Source: Zhongshania marina (GTDB taxonomy: Bacteria > Pseudomonadota > Gammaproteobacteria > Pseudomonadales > Spongiibacteraceae). Taken from it: DNA of 64,000 bases. The DNA is taken from NCBI RefSeq assembly GCF_002915595.1, contig NZ_PQGG01000036.1:1-64000 (forward strand), in the 5' to 3' direction. Within the stretch, counting starts at the first letter, position 1; the number at the start of each line of letters is the position of its first letter. The notes under the pieces were generated by a model. That model was given only the letters and a program-made list of their open reading frames with translations, did no database searches and was not told where the DNA came from. Shown one piece after another: positions 8,761 through 16,776 of the stretch. The translations under genes and the position numbers were made by a program.

Positions 8761-9537
8761 TTAAACCTGCTCTGCTTGATTTTTAGTCGCTAGACTTTCA
8801 TCAATTTCATCTAATATTTCCTGCTCGCACACCCCCACCGGCAAGTCATAGGTAATGCTTGCGCCGTAGGCATTTGGCGCTTGCGCGTCCACCCGTCGCT
8901 TATCAAAAACCCACAAGCGGGTGCCCAAGTGGAAGCCTTCTTTTAGATCGTGGGTAACCATAAAAACGGTGAGCTTATGTTTACGCCACAAATCCAAAAC
9001 CAACTCGTGCATATCGGCCCGAATACCTGGATCTAATGCACCGAATGGTTCATCTAATAATAAAATTCTAGGCTTTAAGATTAATGCCTGAGCAATAGCC
9101 AGACGCTGACGCATGCCGCCTGAAAGCTCATCGGGATAGCGGTTTTTCATATGGGCAAGACCAACAACATCTAAAAGTGCCGCCGCCTCTTCGCGGGCTG
9201 CCTTTTTCGCCGCGCCCCACAAAAATCCGAGTTTTGTTTTTTCAAATTCGCGGGCAATCACCACGTTTTCTAAAACATTTAAATGGGGAAACACCGAATA
9301 CTGCTGAAACACGACACCGCGTTCCGCATCCGGCTCCGAGGGAATTGGTTTGCCGTCTAGCAATATGCTGCCCTGCGACGCCGAGTCGGTACCTAAGAGC
9401 ATTTTTAGAAATGTACTTTTACCGCAGCCAGAAGCCCCCACCAAGGTGATAAATTCACCCTCTTTTACGGTGGCAGAAATATTTTCTAAAATGACATTAT
9501 CGCCAAAGCGCTTCCAAACATTGTTTATTTCAATCAT
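8761..9537 (-). CDS. ABC transporter ATP-binding protein (guanidine importer)
   Basis: Cytoplasmic ATPase subunit of a NitT/TauT-type importer, 258 aa. Walker A GASGCGKST (about residues 35-43), signature LSGGMRQR (about 138-145), Walker B ILLLDEPFGALD (about 158-169) and the switch His in VTHD are all present. It overlaps the permease gene by 4 nt and is followed directly by the DUF1989 genes. NitT/TauT-type importers of this subfamily commonly accompany urea/guanidine carboxylase operons under ykkC control. The substrate is inferred from the riboswitch and from the enzymes encoded downstream. Confidence 0.93.
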   Translation of the reverse strand: MIEINNVWKRFGDNVILENISATVKEGEFITLVGASGCGKSTFLKMLLGTDSASQGSILLDGKPIPSEPDAERGVVFQQYSVFPHLNVLENVVIAREFEKTKLGFLWGAAKKAAREEAAALLDVVGLAHMKNRYPDELSGGMRQRLAIAQALILKPRILLLDEPFGALDPGIRADMHELVLDLWRKHKLTVFMVTHDLKEGFHLGTRLWVFDKRRVDAQAPNAYGASITYDLPVGVCEQEILDEIDESLATKNQAEQV

Positions 9538-10358
9538 GACTTACCCTCCTGCTGCGCATGCCAAGGGAAGGCAAAGCGACTCAGCTGAGCAAGCAAGTAA
9601 TCGATAATAAAGGCCAGCAAGGTAATCCATGCCACATAGGGAAGAATTACATCCATAGAAAGATAGCGACGGACCAAAAATACGCGGTAGCCCAAACCAT
9701 CCGTTGAAGCAATCGCCTCTGCAGCTATTAAAAACAGCCACGCGGAACCTAAGGACAGCCGCACTGCGTCTATCAGTCGCGGCAGCAATTGGGGAATAAG
9801 CACACGCAAAATAATTTGGCCGCTATTCGCCCCTAAGGTTTGGGCCTTCACTAATTGCTCGCGGGGAATTTCTAAAGTGCGTTTTTGAATATCTCTGGCG
9901 ATAAAGGGAGTAACACCAATCGCAATCAATGCCACTTTGGATACTTCACCCAGTCCGAACACAATAAACAATACCGGCAGCAAGGCCATCGGCGGCACTA
10001 GTGACACCACCGTAAGCAGAGGTGCAAAACTCGCATTTAAAACCGGTAGTGCGCCAGTCATGAGCCCGAATAGCATTCCCAATGAAGCCGCAATGACCAT
10101 TCCCAGCCCCAAACGTCGCAGGCTGCTTAGGGTGTCTTGCCAGAACAAATAGTCTCCGCTGCGCTTGCTCGGTTCAAAAGCCAGACGCTGAATGGCATCA
10201 CCCATCTGCGTAAAGCTCGGCAGTAATTTATCCTGTGGATTTTCCGCAAGCCTTGCGTCGGATGCAGAAATATAAATCAGAATAATAACTGCGAATGGCA
10301 ATAGCGCCAGACCAATTCGCCATATGCGCGCGGGTGTAAAATTGATAAGTCGTTTCAT
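9534..10358 (-). CDS. ABC transporter permease (guanidine importer)
   Basis: Inner-membrane subunit, 274 aa, with about six hydrophobic segments: the first at about residues 13-30, followed after a polar periplasmic stretch by a core beginning near 85. The cytoplasmic EAA-like loop is visible near residues 170-190 (AQTLGANSGQ), where the ATPase docks. It belongs to the SsuC/TauC branch of the BPD transport superfamily. The stop overlaps the ATPase start by 4 nt. A gap of about 110 nt separates it from the binding-protein gene. That gap holds a modest ACGCTA/TAGCGT hairpin that could dampen read-through, as is usual after abundant binding proteins. Confidence 0.92.
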   Translation of the reverse strand: MKRLINFTPARIWRIGLALLPFAVIILIYISASDARLAENPQDKLLPSFTQMGDAIQRLAFEPSKRSGDYLFWQDTLSSLRRLGLGMVIAASLGMLFGLMTGALPVLNASFAPLLTVVSLVPPMALLPVLFIVFGLGEVSKVALIAIGVTPFIARDIQKRTLEIPREQLVKAQTLGANSGQIILRVLIPQLLPRLIDAVRLSLGSAWLFLIAAEAIASTDGLGYRVFLVRRYLSMDVILPYVAWITLLAFIIDYLLAQLSRFAFPWHAQQEGKS

Positions 10359-10469
10359 AGAGACCTTGTGTTACTACTATTTGTTACTACTTTTACGGCG
10401 TGTTTAGCTGATAGTCTTAATATTTGGCACGACGCTAAGCTTTTATTTACCTAGCGTAGCGCCACTCCC

Positions 10470-11513
10470 TTACAATTTTCCGTCTGCGGCCATTTGCATA
10501 TAACTAGGGTCAAAACGGAATTTAATATTGCTGCTGTTACCAAATACGCCGGCGGGTGTTTCTATGCCGATAAAACCGGCATCAGGCGCACCTTCACCGA
10601 GTAAGCCGTGCTCGAAAGAGAATTCAGCCACATTTTTCATCGTCGTTTTCAACGCCGCGCTCTTGGTAAATTCCACCGCGCTCTCAGCACTGTAAAACAT
10701 TTTGGTACTTGCCAATTGCGCCTCATAACCCGCGAGGTCGGTGCCCGAGGCGCTGCCCATTGCAGTACGCGCCGCAATACCGGCCGGCCCAGCATCACTC
10801 ATAGTCGCCATAATTTCATACCATGCGCCAGTAAGCGCTTTACCCAAATTAGGGTTGGCTTTCAGCACATCGGTATTGATAACAAGAAGGTCAATAATCT
10901 CACCGGGGATTTGTGAAGAGTCGAACACCTTATTTGCACCAGGCATGGTCAATATTTCGCTGAGCAATGGGTTCCATGTTGCAACTGAGGTTACCCCTGC
11001 AGTTGGGAATACCGCGACCATGTCGGCGTCAGAGGTATTTACCACGGTCACATCAGACTCGCTCATGCCCACACTTTCTAAACCACGTGCAAGCAAATAG
11101 TGAGACACACTCAGCTCAACCAAATTAACTTTCTGGCCTTTTATATTTTGGAGCTTGTCGTAACCCTTCAGCACGACACCGTCATTGCCGTTAGAGAAAT
11201 CGCCAACAATCAACGCCGTACTATCAACACCGCCGGCAGCGGGAATAGTCAGCGCATCCATATTGGTCATGGCGCAGGCGGCAAACTCGCCAGTGGTGTA
11301 TTGGTTGATGGATTCGATGTAGTCGTTGATTTGTACAACCTCAATGTCGAGGTCATATTTTTTAGCCCACTTATCGACAATTTTTTGCTCGGCGCCGTAG
11401 CCCCAGGGCATCCAACCCACGTAGATAGACCAGCAGATTTTGAAACTGTCAGTAGCAGCAGTAGAGAATGACGAGAACGTCAGGGTGAGAAGTAAAGCGG
11501 CGAATCGCTTCAT
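10470..11513 (-). CDS. periplasmic substrate-binding protein (guanidine ABC importer)
   Basis: 347-aa periplasmic solute-binding protein, first gene of the guanidine operon. The signal peptide is MKRFAALLLTLTFSSFSTA with cleavage near residue 19, and the mature protein begins with a NitT/TauT-like FKICWSIYVGWMPWGY segment. I start at 11513: GGAGG (11521-11525) lies 7 nt upstream and the resulting signal peptide is normal. A second ATG at 11546 also has a good AGGAG (11553-11557) immediately after the riboswitch and would add 11 residues before the signal peptide; it may instead be a short translated leader or the ligand-controlled start. Ligand is inferred to be guanidine from the riboswitch and the enzymes downstream. 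Confidence 0.9.
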   Translation of the reverse strand: MKRFAALLLTLTFSSFSTAATDSFKICWSIYVGWMPWGYGAEQKIVDKWAKKYDLDIEVVQINDYIESINQYTTGEFAACAMTNMDALTIPAAGGVDSTALIVGDFSNGNDGVVLKGYDKLQNIKGQKVNLVELSVSHYLLARGLESVGMSESDVTVVNTSDADMVAVFPTAGVTSVATWNPLLSEILTMPGANKVFDSSQIPGEIIDLLVINTDVLKANPNLGKALTGAWYEIMATMSDAGPAGIAARTAMGSASGTDLAGYEAQLASTKMFYSAESAVEFTKSAALKTTMKNVAEFSFEHGLLGEGAPDAGFIGIETPAGVFGNSSNIKFRFDPSYMQMAADGKL

Positions 11514-11571
11514 GGGTAAACCTCCAGCGGTTTTACACGGGTTCATAGAGCACTCCTGGCGAATATCGCCG

Positions 11572-11697
11572 ATCGTCTCCCGGGCTTTTGTCCCGCCGTG
11601 TAACCTTGTGATTTAGCCTATTTGCTAAATGCGCCGAAGGTCGAAAGCTCTCGGACCAGTCATCTCAAATTACCTCTGAGATCGGAACCCTAGCTTT
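11572..11697 (-). promoter_or_regulatory. guanidine-I (ykkC) riboswitch
   Basis: On the minus strand the conserved ykkC blocks occur in order: CTAGGGTTCCGATCT (near 11692), ACTGGTCCGAGAGC (near 11660), then ACACGGCGGGACAAAAGCCC (near 11600) followed by GGGAGA. These are the hallmark sequences of class I guanidine riboswitches. A GGCGA-TAT-TCGCC hairpin (about 11560-11572) lies between the aptamer and the AGGAG of the 11546 start and may be part of the expression platform. There is no T-run, which suggests control of translation rather than termination. Confidence 0.95.
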
Positions 11698-12056
11698 CCA
11701 TTTTCAAATTGTAGTCGTCCAATGTCACCAAGAGTGCGGACATTAGCACTAATACAGGTTTCATGCCAAGCCCGCAGAACACCTATCGCATGGGCTTTTA
11801 AGTAAATCCCTCTTCGCTTGCCTATATTACTGACCTGCAATATTGCACCAACAAAAAACACAGAGCGCACCATAATAAGGCAAAACATTACCTCCTGCTT
11901 CCCATTAAACCCATGTATTCCTCCATCAAAATTGGCCAAATACGCAATTAAAACGGAACTTGTACACAAAAATTAAAAGTTTAATTTTACAACCTAATCA
12001 TGTTAGATTAAGTTTATAACGATGATAATTAGCCTAACAAAAACACGGAGTTCAAT
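11698..12056. other. intergenic region with divergent promoters
   Basis: The region lies between the guanidine operon leader (minus) and the small exported protein gene (plus). A minus-strand TACAAT shortly before the riboswitch could be its -10. Near the plus gene is an AT-rich palindrome AAAATTAAA-AG-TTTAATTTT (11969-11988), a possible operator. A 99-codon open frame on the minus strand overlaps the riboswitch and looks fortuitous. Confidence 0.4.
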
Positions 12057-12398
12057 ATGAAAAAAATATCAGCCAAACCGCTCATGGCAGCCACTGTTCT
12101 CGCGCTTAGCTCATCACTGTCAAATGCACAATTTTTAGGTTTACCCATACCTGCAATTGGTGACATGGCGCCATCAGGCCTTGTAACCTCGCTGACGGCA
12201 GTAGGTGTTGGCCAAGGGCTTCCCGTTGTAACCACTCTATTATTCAGCAGCCCACTTACGCCAGTAGTAAACGGCTTAGCACCACAAGCCAGCACGCTTA
12301 CCAACATCCTGCTAGGCAACCCAATTGATGAAATTGGTGCCTTACTTACCCTTGATGGCAATCCTTTAGGCGCCCTAGGCACGCTTCCAGGACTGTAA
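12057..12398 (+). CDS. small secreted Gly/Leu/Pro-rich protein, receptor-associated (family A)
   Basis: 113-aa protein with a clear Sec signal peptide ending SNA|Q near residue 24. The mature chain of about 89 residues is hydrophobic and rich in Gly, Leu, Pro and Thr, lacks Cys, and contains short LP/IP-G repeats (GLPIPAIG, GLPVVTTLL, LGALGTLPGL). I recognise no family. Two similar proteins (22036 and 25105) also lie beside TonB-dependent receptor genes. This one converges on the receptor at 12568. GGAG at 12047-12050 precedes the ATG, and a strong terminator follows. It is presumably exported to the periplasm or cell surface; a role in binding a hydrophobic ligand or docking to the receptor is only a hypothesis. 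Confidence 0.75.
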   Translation: MKKISAKPLMAATVLALSSSLSNAQFLGLPIPAIGDMAPSGLVTSLTAVGVGQGLPVVTTLLFSSPLTPVVNGLAPQASTLTNILLGNPIDEIGALLTLDGNPLGALGTLPGL

Positions 12399-12422
12399 AA
12401 CTTAATTTACATTTGTATCTTT

Positions 12423-12447
12423 GCCCCGCTTTGCGGGGCTTTTTTTT
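12423..12447 (+). terminator. rho-independent terminator
   Basis: GCCCCGC-TTT-GCGGGGC stem (12423-12439) followed by eight T. It ends the small exported protein gene. Confidence 0.93.
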
Positions 12448-12515
12448 GCCCAAACTTTACGTCTGCAACAAAACAAATATAAATCCTTCTGCCTATTCAA
12501 TCTGTTTTTTTAATC

Positions 12516-12539
12516 AAAAAAAAAACGCCCCGAAGGGCG
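12516..12539 (-). terminator. rho-independent terminator
   Basis: On the minus strand CGCCC-TTCG-GGGCG (12539-12526) is followed by a run of ten T. It ends the receptor gene at 12568. Confidence 0.9.
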
Positions 12540-12567
12540 CAAAGAATATTAAACTAAACAGCAAATA

Positions 12568-14898
12568 TTAATATTCCCAGTTCACTCTTAAACCATAGGT
12601 TCTCGGCGGGGCTAGATAATCTGAACGTCCTGCATCTGTATGGAATTGCGAATAGGTATAGCGATCATCGCTTAAGTTTTTACCAAAGGCCGTTACCCGA
12701 ATATTCGTGTCGTAATGCAAAAATCCTAATGCTGCATCCACAACGTAATATTCATCTTCCCACGACACTGGCGAATTTTGCGCTAGGTAATAGAAGCCTT
12801 GGTTGTAGTAGACACTGGTAGAAAATTCCAATTCACCAAGATCCGATACTTCAACAACTTGGTTTAAACCAAAGCTACCGCTAAATTTAGGCGTACGGGT
12901 TACACGGTTCCCCGTAAAATCACCCTGGCGATTATTGTAAAAGCCGTCGCCTTCGTTATAACCACTACCATTTACATACGAGGTGTATTCAGAGTCTAGG
13001 TAAGACCCCGTCAATGCGAGTACAAGCCCCGGGTTCATGTCTGGCATGGGCACCCACTGGGAGTCGAAATCAATACCGCGAATTCTCGCGCCACCCGCAT
13101 TTTCAAGTGATACCGCGCCACCGCTCAACAAGGAAATAAACTGAACTTGCAGATCTTCGATTTCATTTTCAAAAATCGCAAAGTTCATTGTTAAACCTTG
13201 ATCAAAGAATTGGGATTTAAGACCAATCTCTTTGGTGGTCACCGTTTCAGGACGAACGTATTCTGGCTCATCGTATACGTTTACGGTATTGAAGGTGCCA
13301 CTCTTATAACCTTGCGTATATGTTGCGTAGGCTAATATATCGTCGCCGAAGTTATATCCCACCGACACCTTAGGCGAGAAGTTATTGGTATCTGATACTG
13401 GGCGGCTGAACTGCAGCAGACTGCTATTGCTACCATCCAAGCCAACTAAGCCCACGCTAGATTCAATAACGCCACGGGTCTCTTCTTGATAACGACCACC
13501 CAAGGTTAGGTATAAATCATCAGTAAAGTGCAAAGTAGATTGCGCAAAATATGCTGTTGACTTGGTTCCTAGCAAGGACACCAAACCTAGCGACACACCG
13601 TCTGGTACAGAAATCCCCAAACCGCTGGTTAAGCCCGATACCACATTGATTAAGCCCTCCGGAACGGGAATACCCAGTAAAGCGCCATCGCTTAGATCTA
13701 AGCCCAGTACCGACAAACGGTTAAGCGGGAAGCCTGATTCCTGCTCCAAATGGAAGGCACCAACAATCCACTCTATCCACTCAGGTCCATTTTCGTTCGA
13801 CAGGAATTGAATCTCTTGGGTTTTTACGTCGGCAAACTGGCCTTTAGCATCGAAGGTGATGAAGGGGGTATCTGAGCCGTCAAAGTCATAGACGTTGTCG
13901 GTTGCGATATCTTGCTTGCTCGCCAAAATTTTCATATCGAACCAATCGGTGCGCCATTCAAATTGGCCGTAATACACGTCGTTATCTAAGGAGAAATAAC
14001 TTGGTACATCAACGTCAACATAGTATTCACGGGTTTGCGCCTCGATACCCAAGGTTTGCGCTAATACGCTGGGCGCTACATTTGGCATAGCGGTTGAGCT
14101 AACGCCGTACTGATCGAATTTAATATACGCGAGGTTTAAATCCATATTCTCGGTTGGCGAGAAACGAATTTTCATCCGATAGCCTTCACTTTCCTCTTTA
14201 GGAAATGACTCACTGCCACCGTTACCATCACCGCGTGTACCCTTGTAGTAATTGTCTGACTCGGCTTTGGTATACGACACACTCGCGGCCAACCAATCAG
14301 TAACTGGCAGGCTTCCGTGCAAGCGGAGATTGGTATTATCAAAGCTCTCTTTGCTCGCCAGCACCGATACTTCAGGCTCAACACCAGGTGACTTGGTGAT
14401 AATGTTAATGGCTCCACCGGTAGAGTTCCGACCAAACAAGGTACCCTGTGGCCCCTTAAGTACCTCTACCCGCTCAACCGCACCAAACGCCTGCGACTGT
14501 CCGTTTGCAAAAGGGTAGTAAATACCATCGATATAGGTTGCAACACTGGGATCGGAGTCGGGCAAGAAAGCATCACTACCCACACCGCGAATATAAATAA
14601 CCGCGAAGTTTACGGTCTGACCGTAATACATGCCCGGGGTAAACTGGGCTAAATCTTTGGGGTCATCAATACCCATCGCATCTAGCTTTTGCTCTGAAAA
14701 TGCCGCCAGAGAGATTGGGACGTCCTGCGCGTCTTCGGCGCGTTTCTGCGCCATAACCACAACTTCTTCGATCAGCCGATTTTTACCGCGAGTTTCTGTG
14801 CCCGCCTCCTTCTGCGCCCACGCTGGTGAAGCAGCAAAAACGGCAGCACCGAGAGACGCGAGTGAAATCGCTCTTGCCAAGCGCAAAGGTTTAAACAT
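12568..14898 (-). CDS. TonB-dependent outer-membrane receptor 1
   Basis: 776-aa outer-membrane transporter. Signal peptide MFKPLRLARAISLASLGAAV... ends at AWA|Q near residue 28. A TonB-box-like EEVVVMAQKR follows, then the plug domain (IRGVG, VERVEVLKGPQGTLFGRNS, GGAINI) and a beta-barrel ending in the terminal aromatic VNWEY. The start at 14898 is chosen for its normal signal peptide and AGGAAA ribosome site; an upstream in-frame ATG at 14955 also has GGAAGG and would give a 19-residue extension. A hydrophobic segment in the barrel (coding bases about 13560-13700: LLGIPVPEGL, GISVPDGVSLGL) resembles the neighbouring small exported protein. A TetR gene is divergent. It belongs to the receptor group common in sterol-, terpenoid- and aromatic-degrading proteobacteria; the ligand is unknown. 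Confidence 0.93.
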   Translation of the reverse strand: MFKPLRLARAISLASLGAAVFAASPAWAQKEAGTETRGKNRLIEEVVVMAQKRAEDAQDVPISLAAFSEQKLDAMGIDDPKDLAQFTPGMYYGQTVNFAVIYIRGVGSDAFLPDSDPSVATYIDGIYYPFANGQSQAFGAVERVEVLKGPQGTLFGRNSTGGAINIITKSPGVEPEVSVLASKESFDNTNLRLHGSLPVTDWLAASVSYTKAESDNYYKGTRGDGNGGSESFPKEESEGYRMKIRFSPTENMDLNLAYIKFDQYGVSSTAMPNVAPSVLAQTLGIEAQTREYYVDVDVPSYFSLDNDVYYGQFEWRTDWFDMKILASKQDIATDNVYDFDGSDTPFITFDAKGQFADVKTQEIQFLSNENGPEWIEWIVGAFHLEQESGFPLNRLSVLGLDLSDGALLGIPVPEGLINVVSGLTSGLGISVPDGVSLGLVSLLGTKSTAYFAQSTLHFTDDLYLTLGGRYQEETRGVIESSVGLVGLDGSNSSLLQFSRPVSDTNNFSPKVSVGYNFGDDILAYATYTQGYKSGTFNTVNVYDEPEYVRPETVTTKEIGLKSQFFDQGLTMNFAIFENEIEDLQVQFISLLSGGAVSLENAGGARIRGIDFDSQWVPMPDMNPGLVLALTGSYLDSEYTSYVNGSGYNEGDGFYNNRQGDFTGNRVTRTPKFSGSFGLNQVVEVSDLGELEFSTSVYYNQGFYYLAQNSPVSWEDEYYVVDAALGFLHYDTNIRVTAFGKNLSDDRYTYSQFHTDAGRSDYLAPPRTYGLRVNWEY

Positions 14899-15272
14899 TG
14901 AGGGCTTTTCCTGCAGATTTGCCACGCGTCCTACTGGACTTTCTAGACTGGCCATTTATTGCGTACCTTCCATTTGCTAGTAATTATTGTCAGCGACCTC
15001 TGAGCCATCGCTTTGTTACAAATATTTATAATACGTATCATTTGAACTGTCAAGATTTAGCTAATCGATTAAATTAATTTTGATTGCGCTGTCACACGAT
15101 TAAACCGCTTCATAAAGATTAGTCCCAAATTGCCAACTCACCACCTTGCAGCCGACAAAACAGTGCGATCAAATTGCTATTGCGATAACAGATCGATTAA
15201 CATTTCGACTTTGCGGCCATCTCTATGTAGGGCTCACCGCTGCCCAAACAGGAATTTCAATAAAGCCAAAAT
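14899..15272. other. divergent promoter region, receptor 1 / TetR
   Basis: No gene is seen. It holds AT-rich sequence with the palindrome TAATCGATTA (15062-15071) and an ATACGTAT (about 15030-15037), either of which could be the operator of the divergent TetR regulator. It lacks the ATCGTCG-N4-CGACGAT motif found elsewhere in the window. Confidence 0.35.
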
Positions 15273-15890
15273 ATGCAAACTCCTACTAAAAGCACGCAAA
15301 AATCGAGGAAAACCGCCGAAAACAAGCGCCAAGTGCTTATGGAAGCTGTAACTAGCTGCATCAAGATATATGGTCTAGAAAAGACCACAATGGAGAATAT
15401 TGCGGAGCAGGCCGGCTTAAGCCGAATCACCATTTACCGCAAATATAGCAATCGAAACAACCTAATCAGTAATTTTTTAGCCTACCGCGCAGAGCAATTT
15501 AACGCCAAAATCAAGGCTAAAATTAGTGACTGCAATAGTATGGAACAAGCCCTGGAAATATACTTTTTATCGAGTGCAGAACAGGCGTTTAAAGATGAAA
15601 GCGTGAGAGTTCTAGTAGAAACCTCCCACGTATTTAAGACCATATTGAATGGTGAAGAGTCTCCGATAAAAGACGCGATTATGGAGACATGGCAGCCCCT
15701 GCTGAAGAAATTAAGTGCCGATGACGCGCAAATTCTCAAAATTGATGACTCCGAAATCATCAACTGGATCATCATCATGCAGCACAATTTCTCGCGTATG
15801 GCGATTGAAGCCGAGTGTTCCGCCGAGCAAATTCGGCAATACATAAAAGACTTTGTTATTCCGGCCTTTATTATTAAAGCCTCAGCTTAG
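15273..15890 (+). CDS. TetR/AcrR-family transcriptional regulator
   Basis: 205 aa. The N-terminal helix-turn-helix is clear at about residues 21-66 (TTMENIAEQAGLSRITIYRKYSNR). The rest is an all-helical ligand-binding and dimerisation domain with no recognised specificity. It is transcribed away from the TonB receptor gene at 12568-14898, the usual arrangement for a local repressor of that gene. The ribosome site is weak, with nothing better than AGG-poor sequence before the ATG. Ligand and targets cannot be read from the sequence. Confidence 0.9.
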   Translation: MQTPTKSTQKSRKTAENKRQVLMEAVTSCIKIYGLEKTTMENIAEQAGLSRITIYRKYSNRNNLISNFLAYRAEQFNAKIKAKISDCNSMEQALEIYFLSSAEQAFKDESVRVLVETSHVFKTILNGEESPIKDAIMETWQPLLKKLSADDAQILKIDDSEIINWIIIMQHNFSRMAIEAECSAEQIRQYIKDFVIPAFIIKASA

Positions 15891-15945
15891 GGTGGCTCGG
15901 GCTTGGCGCTACGCAATTTGCGCCGCACACACACCCCTTGTATAG

Positions 15946-16716
15946 CTAGCCCTTTTTAGGCGCGCCAAATTCCCCAGGCCAACGAGAGCCGCCTATGGTA
16001 TCTGCAAACGGCTGGAAGCCTTGTGGATCTAAAGGCCCTTCAAGGGTGATCTGACGATCTAAGAATATCGGTGTCCACAAATGTGCCTCGGGCTCGCTTC
16101 GCACGGGTAATTTACTTGCCACTGGGTCCCAAGGGCTGTCATTGAGGGTCAATTTACCGTTTAATTTTTCTACGTAGGCGGTGCCGTATTTGCTGTACAC
16201 CCGCACCACATGGGGCGGAAAATCATAATCAGTCGATGCCATATCGACACCGCGCAAACATTTAATCCACCACTCATTGGTTTCAAACTCCGGCGGTATT
16301 TCTCCCGGCCCAGTCACTTGGCCGCTGTATTCAAGAAAGGTGTAACCGCGATGTGTGACACTGGCGCTTATATAATCCATTAAACGAAAGTACTTGGTCT
16401 CAGCATAATACTTTGGCTGCCCCCAGCGCTCATGGCTGCCGTAGATGGCTGCCTCTTGGTCTATAGCAATCCCAAGGGTATATTCGCCCTCGATGCCATT
16501 GTAAACAGCATCCACATTCACCACGCAGCCGTACTCAGGCTCATTTAATACCGGAAAATTATAGATCGTCAGGGTAACTTTTGGCGTTTTTGCCGGTGTG
16601 ATCCCAGGTGGCAACAAAGCAGCAATGTTTTCTGGATCCGTAAGGTAGCTAATTTTCAACATCGGCCAGTTTAAAATATCGCCCGGCTTGCCTATGGGTG
16701 CAGTGGGGTGAGTCAT
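15946..16716 (-). CDS. acetoacetate decarboxylase-family protein
   Basis: 256 aa. It matches the ADC-like fold family in length and in the region WGQPKYYAETKYF (about residues 98-110), whose lysine corresponds to the area of the Schiff-base lysine in true acetoacetate decarboxylases. The gene begins about 60 nt downstream of the Rieske oxygenase stop, on the same strand, so the two are probably co-transcribed. ADC-like proteins of this type are often found with oxygenases in cyclic-compound catabolism, where the reaction is usually not acetoacetate decarboxylation. The true substrate is unknown. Confidence 0.82.
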   Translation of the reverse strand: MTHPTAPIGKPGDILNWPMLKISYLTDPENIAALLPPGITPAKTPKVTLTIYNFPVLNEPEYGCVVNVDAVYNGIEGEYTLGIAIDQEAAIYGSHERWGQPKYYAETKYFRLMDYISASVTHRGYTFLEYSGQVTGPGEIPPEFETNEWWIKCLRGVDMASTDYDFPPHVVRVYSKYGTAYVEKLNGKLTLNDSPWDPVASKLPVRSEPEAHLWTPIFLDRQITLEGPLDPQGFQPFADTIGGSRWPGEFGAPKKG

Positions 16717-16776
16717 GGTATTTTCCTCGTTATTATTAAAATTTAGTTCGGTTTTATTGGCGCTTGAAAGCAGCTC

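Noticed and set aside
11670-11969. 99-codon minus-strand open frame upstream of the guanidine operon
   Set aside because: It overlaps the guanidine-I riboswitch, shows no protein-family features and has no convincing ribosome site.
15029-15071. Palindromes ATACGTAT and TAATCGATTA as a defined TetR operator
   Set aside because: Short, AT-rich and unreplicated elsewhere; listed only as possibilities in the intergenic note.
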